Below are positions 57,561 through 64,000 of a DNA stretch of 64,000 bases, one piece after another (the stretch's first letter is position 1; every line of letters begins with the position of its first letter). The translations under genes were made by a program, and so were the position numbers. Source of the stretch: Symbiodinium microadriaticum (taxonomy: Eukaryota > Sar > Dinophyceae > Suessiales > Symbiodiniaceae). The notes under the pieces are model-generated. The model did no database searches, was not told the DNA's origin, and was given only the letters and a program-made list of their open reading frames with translations. The stretch is from contig LSRX01000068.1 of the NCBI GenBank assembly GCA_001939145.1, positions 949,160-1,013,159 on the forward strand. Reading direction: 5' to 3'.

Positions 57561-59134
57561 TTTTACGGGTTCCTCCTGCGAATATATGCGTTGTTTTAGG
57601 GTTTAGGGCACGGTCTGAGGGTGTCTTTTGGGATTGATGGAGAGCTTTGGGTTTTCGGGTTAAGGCCATACTTTAGAACTGCAGTGGTCTTGCGCGCTTG
57701 GGTCTTTAGTAGCCTTTTTGATCCCTAAACCCTGACCCCTAAGCCCTATATGGGTCAGAATGCGGGGGCTCAACGACATGAGGCCGTAACTGGGAGAGCT
57801 TGCTGGGCATCCGCCGCGTACAGGAAGCCCTGCATCATAGCGACTTTCCGCTGCGTACGGGGACATGGAGTGCTGTGAAGACAATAGGGATGATGACGTT
57901 GAGGCCCCCATGGCCCTCCTGGGCTTGAAGGCTTCTTTGGGGCTCCTGTTCTTGCACCTTCGGGGTTTAACCCGAAAACCTTATAAGCCCTAAAGCTTAC
58001 AAACCCTAAACCCTAAAGCTTATAAACCCTAAACCCTAAATAAACCCTAAACCCTAAATAAATCCTTTTTTTTTTGCAAGCGCAGGGCCCAAAGTAGGTA
58101 AATAAACCCTAAACCTTCTAAACCCTATAATCCCTAATTTTAGGGCTTAGGCTCTTGCTTGGTCTTGGAAAAAGGAGTTGAAGAGTTGAAGGAGTCTGGA
58201 AGCCTCGTAGGCCCGAACAGAACCAGAACCTCCGAAGATCCCAAAGCTCAGCTGTGACCCTATGGTTTAGGGCTCAGGGCTTAGAGTTTAGGGTTTATAG
58301 GGTTTAGAGTTTAGGGTTTATAGGGTTTAGAGTTTAGGGCTCAGGGTTTAGAGTTTAGGGTTTAGGGTTTAGAGTTTAGGGTTTAGGGTTTGGGGGTTTA
58401 GGGGTTTAGGGTCAGGGGATTCTATTTAAGTTACCATAGTAACCCTTCTTGCGACGTACAACCCGGGACATCTGCAGCTTCGAATCGTCGTCCGACAGCT
58501 TCTGCATGTTTGGGATAACGAGCCCACCCTGGTTTAGGGTTAGGGACCCAAAAAATACGTCGCAGGCTGGCTCTTGTTTTTGGGCCCAGGGGTTCTGTCG
58601 AATGGTCCCACAAAAGCGATCTGAGGAATTCTAGGCGGCTTCCAAACAGAACTTCTATGAACTTCTGTTGAATTCCAACTTCGGCTTCGAGAGCTTCGTC
58701 AAAGTCTCCGGGTTACGAACGGTTGTTTACACAGGGGCTGCATATCGGTTTCAGGCAGGGTTTGCAGAGGTTACATGTTGGTTTTACATTGTCTTAGAAG
58801 GTTTAGGGCTTCGGGCTAGGGGTTTAAGGTTTGGGCTGACGGGGCAAGGGTTGAGCTATAAGTGCCGAGGGTTCAGGGCCTAAAGTTTAGGGCATAGGGT
58901 TGCGGTTCAGGGCCTAGGGTTAGGATTTTGGGGCGTAGACTTCCGCCTACCCACTACTGGACCCCACAAAACCTACCAGCTTCCACATAATGATTTCCTT
59001 ATATACGTCCTTAAAATGGTAGGTTACATGGGGGTTAAGGTATAAAGTATAGATCACCAAGACCACCCGCAAGTGCATGTAGGAGAGACCAGCTCAAGCA
59101 ATGTGCCCCAAACCCCCTGAAGCGCAAACTCTAT

Positions 59135-59260
59135 CCCAAAGGGCCCTAAGTACCTGTAGAGAGTCCTGTAGAGGATACATACTCAAACCGCGAAAAGTAA
59201 TCCCTACCATGGGGAACACAGGCATTGATTCTACTACATAGGTGCTTAGTACCCTTTGGG
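59135..59260. mobile_element. Palindromic element (CCCAAAGGGCCCTAAGTACC)
   Basis: CCCAAAGGGCCCTAAGTACC ... GGTGCTTAGTACCCTTTGGG, followed by TA. About 126 bp, related to the 46.0-46.3 kb element by its arms. Confidence 0.7.
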
Positions 59261-60034
59261 TAGCACCCTGCGCCCGTAAGCCCTGAAATCCGACGGCCGA
59301 AACAATCCCAGAACCTGCATAAACCCTAAACCCTAAACCCAGAACCCTAAGCCGTAAATTGTAAGCTTTAAGCCCAAAGCCCTATAAGCCATAAATCCTA
59401 AACCCTAAACCGGCACAAACCCGCTCCACCAGGAACTCACTCAACTCCAAAGCCAAAGGCCAGGAGAATCTCTCCTTAGGTATAGGGTCCTCTTAGAAAC
59501 CTCCAAGACTAAAAGAACCCCTCATGTATCTTATAGGGCCTCAACATATGCCTTAATTAATAAATTATCACCAGATCAATTAGGGCGTTGGCGTATGTTA
59601 AAAACTCGAACAGTTGGGGATTCACGCGGTGTGCTCTCCCTAATCACTCAGACCCCTTGCACTTTACCACCCTAGAGAGCGCGAACCAAAGGAGGTGCCT
59701 TGCCATCCTCGATGGCAGCAGATGCTTCGGATTCTTTTGGGGCAGCCTCCTCAGCGAGTGTTGTAAGGGATCTTCTGAGATTTCTTAGGATCCATTACAA
59801 GGGCTTTTAGGGAGCCTTGATAGGGGTTGATGAGGCTTTGTTCGGGGTTCCACCCTAAACCCTAAACCCTAAACCGTAGAATCTGTGACTTTTTTGGAAA
59901 CGACTTCTGATCATGGCTGCCCAAAGCAGGCTTCAAGAGCTTTTTGAAAGGAGGCTCCGGAAGGGCTTCATTTGGCGCTTTTGAGGCCTTTTGGGCTTGG
60001 GGCGTCGGGCGTGAGAGTTGCCTTACAAATAGTT

Positions 60035-60145
60035 CATAATAATAATAATAATAATAGTAGTAGTAGTAGTAATAGTAGTAGTAAAAAATAGTAGGGGTAA
60101 ACTGATAGTAACATCGATAATAGTAATAATAAAGATAAGAGTAAT
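60035..60145. repeat. (AAT)n/(AGT)n repeat
   Basis: ATAATAATAATAGTAGTAGT-type repeat. Confidence 0.9.
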
Positions 60146-60664
60146 AGTAATCAGCTTTCTGGAGAGATATCAGGATGTCCGTGCATGAATACTAATAGAA
60201 TAAGTGCATGCGTACACACCCGTGTATGCATTTTACAGAAGTATGTGTATGTGTAGGGGCCACAAGAGGGTCCTATTACAGGTTGTTCCACCGGCAACGA
60301 GGTCTATCCCTGCTGACGAGGCGCCGCGGCTTCCGCCGGCTTCGTGTTTCGAAGTCGGAGTTTGGTGGTCTGTTCAAGTCAACAAATTTCAGGGAATTTC
60401 GAGGTTGGCGGGGTTTCACTTCTTTTTCGTGTTTAGGGTGTTTGTCATGTGTTTGGGTTTATAATATTGAGATATGATTCAACATGTAGTCTACTGGCGC
60501 ACAAAGACCGTAGTGTGCAATCCCTAAACCCTGAACCCTAAAACCCTAAAAGGCTTTCTGGGCAAATTTGAACCCTGGGGTTACGGTGGAATGCTTATAA
60601 GAGAGGCCTAGGGAATGCGGCAACATGAGCTGTGAAAGAGTTCGTAGTTTAGGCTTCCTACATA

Positions 60665-60733
60665 CTACCTCTCCACTATTGTTCCTTTTCGTGGATATTT
60701 GGGATCCCATGGAACTACAATGGAGCCTATGGC
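60665..60733 (-). mobile_element. MITE family 1, internally deleted
   Basis: CTCCACTATTGTTCCTTTTC ... GGAACTACAATGGAGCCTA. It is about 25 bp shorter than full copies. Confidence 0.65.
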
Positions 60734-61306
60734 TAAAGGTAAGCCCTACCTTAACCCCAAATAACCTGCCTTTGTAAGGACCTGTTTTTCAGGATATCAT
60801 ATAAGGAACCCTTGAAAAAACAACAGGTTCTACAGGGTTATGATATGAACCCGGAACCTGAAGTCCTATGCCCTCAAGGCGCAACCCCAGACCTGCAACC
60901 CAAAACCCCAAGAAGCCTCAATTCTTAGACCAAGGGTTTTGGGGCTGTTGGGTGTTATCTATATGAATGAGCGAATTTTTTCTAATCTCGAAAACACGAA
61001 ACTGCGACATAAGGACCTATGAAAGCAGTAAGCCTCTACCTGAGAGTGCGAAGATAGAATAGGGGTTGGTGGCTTCCCTAAACCCCAAACCCTAAACTTC
61101 CTAAACCCTAACCTGGGAGTTTTTTGAACCCTAAAATTGGAGTTTCCTAAACCCTAACCTGGGATTCTGTAAAGGTTTGTTGCTCTCCCGATGGGCCATA
61201 CATGCTCCTACGAGGGTCGGGGGTTCAGAACTTTGCTTTCGGGTGGCTTTTGAGGGGGGAGCTGTACTGTTGTTGCAGCAGACCGAGGCTTGTGAAGGGA
61301 ATATTA

Positions 61307-61370
61307 CCCACAGGCCCCCTAAGTAGTTCCTTTTTTTATGGTTTATATGTAGGCTCCTATAACCTATGGG
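61307..61370 (-). mobile_element. MITE family 1, internally deleted
   Basis: CCCACAGGCCCCCTAAGTAG and GGTTTATATGTAGGCTCC, then CTATAACCTATGGG. The right arm is mostly lost; TA on the left. Confidence 0.65.
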
Positions 61371-63240
61371 TGTATTAAAGTATCAGTCCGGCGGTTGATG
61401 CGTCTTGTCTGGAATGCTCCAGCGCTTGCCTTCATCTGTACATCTGATCTTAAATTAAAAACTCTAAAACCTCTCGCCCCCCATGAACTTAATCCCAAGC
61501 CCAAACCGCATAAAACCCACGCACTATACCCCAGACTTCCAAAGTTCAAAATCCTAAGAAGTGAAACCTATAAACCCCTACAAAGCAAGTCTATGCCTCA
61601 CACCTAAAGAGGCCAGAACCCTAAACCGTCATCCCCAAACCCTAAATCGTCAAACCAGAACTCGGCCTTATATGCGAAAACCTAAATAGCGGCCTCCAGC
61701 GGATTCTTGCAGGGGATGGTGAAGGCTTTTGCGGCCTCTGCTGCACCTCGTCGAAAGGTGGGCCCAGACCCGGCGCACCCTAAGCCCTTAACTCTAGGAT
61801 TTAAGGCTTTAGGCTTTAGGGCTGTGGGCTTCTATTGCTTGAGGCCTTGAGGTCAGGGGTTTAGGGCTTTTAGGGTTTAAGGATGTTTGAGAGGCTTTGA
61901 GGCTTCGGGGCTTTAGGGTCTGAGACTGTGAGGGGTTTGGGCCTTTGGGCTTTTGAGGGCTTTAGGGATTGAAGGGTTCTTTGTGTCTTAGCGTTTGAGG
62001 TCTCTAGGATGTGGTTGTTTCAGGCTTTTAGAGTTAGAAGGGCGTAGATGTTTAGGGCTCGAGGGGTTCGGGGTGTAGAGTTTGAGGGTTTAGGGTCAAT
62101 GTCAGGCTATCAGGATTTTGGACTTTTGGGGGGTTTTGGCATTTGAGCGGTTTAAGCTTTTAGGGTTTGAGGGAGTTAAGGGTTTTAGAGATTTATGTTT
62201 GAGGGCGTTTTTTTTTGGGGGGGGGGATGGGGGGGGTTTTGGGTCTAGCTATGAATCTTGCTGATTAGCTACCTAACTAACTTCGTAACCGATCGACCAA
62301 CCAGCCAGCCAACCATCCAACCAATCAACCAACCAAGTAGATTTGTAGTTAGTTTTCGTGTACATACACACTCACACCTGTTACGATGCCTTCAAATATG
62401 ATGCTAAACATGCTGAACGCAGCTACGGTGGAGTGCACTTGGGGTTTCTAGCCTTCAGGCAATCCAGCGGCCTTCTGTAACGAGGAGCCATTACACACGT
62501 CACTCCAACGGAGTGGTCAGGCTGCTTTCAAGCAGTTATCCCAGGCAATTACATCAAAGCCCTCACAGAAACAACAGTTTCGGACCCCGAGCCCGGAACC
62601 TCCTCCCCCAACCCTCAACCCAAAGCCCCTGGGAACCAACCCTGGAGCAGAACTTAAAAAAGATTACATCGGCCGACGAGGCACCATCCACCTGAACTTC
62701 GCCGCCCTCCAGTGAGGTGATGATTTCCCTGCCCTCATCCTTCGGTATCATGACGTTAGGTTCGGGGTTTAGCGTTAGGGCTCAGGGCTTGTTGCTTAGG
62801 GTTGCAGGCTTCAAGAACAATAGGGCCTGGGATTCAGAGATTGTTGTTGGAGCTTTTGGGCTTCAAGCTTAAATGCCTGACGATTGCCTGGGCTTCAATT
62901 CCCTTTCCGCAACCCTAAGCCCTGATTTAGTCTTCCGGGACCAGTGGGTTGGGCCCGTTACATAAGTAACAACGGCGTTTACACAGAAAGCTCAAAAGCC
63001 TCTTTTTGCAGGTTCTACACTGTCCATTAAACATTCAACATTGATCGTCGTGTACTTAGGAGTTGGGGATTTAGTACATGGACGGCTTACGGTGACCAGG
63101 TACGAGGTCTCCATCACGGCTTGGAGCGGGCGTTTCACTAGGGTGTAGACCGTAGACCAGACAACTGAAAGAAAGCATATTCGTCCTGGATAGTAAGATC
63201 GGGAGCACAGTCACAGTAGATGGAGTTGTGCACAATGCTT

Positions 63241-63612
63241 TCAACAAGCCATTACACGACTCGTAGCTTGCGCGTTTGTCTTGATCTTTCGGAGTAGGCA
63301 GGCAGAGTGCTTCCAAGTTTCTTCCTTGGGCTTGGTAGACAGGGCTGCGACAACTCGCTTCGGCTCAGCTTTCCTTGGCTGTCGACAAGAAGCAGACTCG
63401 GAGGGTAGAATTCCCCGAAACGTTCTGAAAGCCTCTGTACCGTACCATGCAACATCACTTACTCTCACAACGACCACTTCTTGCACTCGTTGGAAACGGG
63501 ACAAAGTGAAGTCCAGCGCAAACTCCATCTTCAGACAAGTGTCTTGGCGAAGGAGAAGGACAGTTTCATGCTGCCCATGAGGCATGCAAGTCTCTCTTCT
63601 GCACTGACCCAA
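63241..63612 (-). other. Open frame of 123 codons near window end, unconfirmed
   Basis: Contains EFALDFTLSRFQRVQEVVVV and DVAWYGTEAFRTFRGILPSE, no motif I recognise. The plus strand is also open (99 codons). The sequence lacks CCCTAAA repeats, which is unusual here and mildly favours coding. Confidence 0.3.
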
Positions 63613-64000
63613 TTTTGGGTTGCTTTAAAGAAGGGGGGTAGGGTTTGCCAGGGCTTGGCAAGGGCCAGCTGCAGTAATTTCTGGGGAGTTTGCACTTCGG
63701 GCCAGCATGCCAGCGACTGTTACTAGCAACGCGTCATTGGGTCGATTAAGCCGTAAAGGGTTTAGGGTATAGGGTTTAGGGGTCCCGGCAGTGAAGGAAT
63801 CAGTGGGCTTAAGGATTGGGGGATTCGCCTTCACACTGATGAAATATTATCCTTGATGGGCACAACCATCGAGTGACCGATGCATTAACATGGAGGTGGC
63901 CAAAGCTTGAGACGGACAGGCCGGCGAAATGACTTTGAGGAGTCGACCATGTGGCCTAGATTGACTAACAAACCGAAACCATCAACCCTATAATGCCCTC

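Larger units (their letters stand above)
53600..64000. other. Gene-poor region to window end
   Basis: Telomere-like blocks at 53610-53690, 55220-55380, 56270-56370, 57960-58140, 58260-58420 and 61790-62200. 59580-59790, 60280-60470, 62500-62740 and 63080-63700 are GC-rich stretches without telomere-like words where exons could lie, but none gives a convincing product. Confidence 0.5.

Noticed and set aside
1..64000. CRISPR arrays
   Set aside because: The tandem repeats have no regularly spaced unique spacers and the genome is eukaryotic.
1..64000. A complete set of micro-exons on one strand
   Set aside because: Many GC-rich islands give plausible minus-strand exons, but most give equally plausible plus-strand frames, so I list only a few at low confidence.
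1..64000. tRNA, rRNA or spliceosomal RNA genes
   Set aside because: No convincing conserved boxes or cloverleaf were seen by reading; a covariance-model scan would be needed to exclude them.

Overview
The window reads as nuclear DNA of a dinoflagellate, most like the Symbiodiniaceae. The evidence is indirect: a protein of RCC1-type repeats of the kind that is abundant in Symbiodinium, MORN repeats, GC-AG introns with compact GC-rich exons, and a very large amount of plant/alveolate-type telomere heptamer (CCCTAAA/TTTAGGG) scattered as short degenerate runs in both orientations from end to end. No bacterial, organellar or viral gene cluster is visible. A 241-base N gap (36772-37012) and single Ns (8360, 15599, 51603, 53353) mark draft-assembly joins.

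Only three genes can be named with confidence. All are on the minus strand between 21.5 and 36.1 kb: (1) an RCC1-like repeat protein (exons 21593-22716, 23069-23153, probably 23450-23525); (2) a Dicer/RIG-I-type DExD/H helicase with a C-terminal double-stranded-RNA-binding domain (exons 26776-28280 and 26321-26663); (3) a protein with an N-terminal alpha/beta domain followed by MORN repeats (exons 35829-36050, 34964-35647, 34863-34907). When the reading frames are made continuous, all five introns inferred in these genes start with GC and end with AG.

These genes sit in and around a large old direct duplication. Copy A (about 14.1-21.2 kb) and copy B (about 25.2-37.4 kb) are collinear over many blocks. 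Copy B carries about 5 kb of extra sequence: the helicase gene block, a pentanucleotide microsatellite block, and the MORN gene block. The RCC1-like gene fills the spacer between the copies. Copy A lacks the two inserted genes, and a third short copy of the MORN insertion site at about 56.16 kb also lacks the insert, so the genes look like later arrivals in copy B.

The rest of the window (1-14 kb and 37.4-64 kb) is gene-poor or made of very small exon-like GC-rich islands separated by telomere-like blocks. It holds several families of short (about 60-150 bp) palindromic, TA-flanked MITE-like elements and many microsatellites. Comparing copies A and B gives empty sites for one MITE family, showing that these palindromes were mobile and inserted at TA. 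The islands are usually open on both strands, so I report only a few as possible exons. The most interesting material is the combination of telomere-like repeats, TA-inserting palindromes whose ends resemble the telomere repeat, and gene-bearing insertions in one duplicate.
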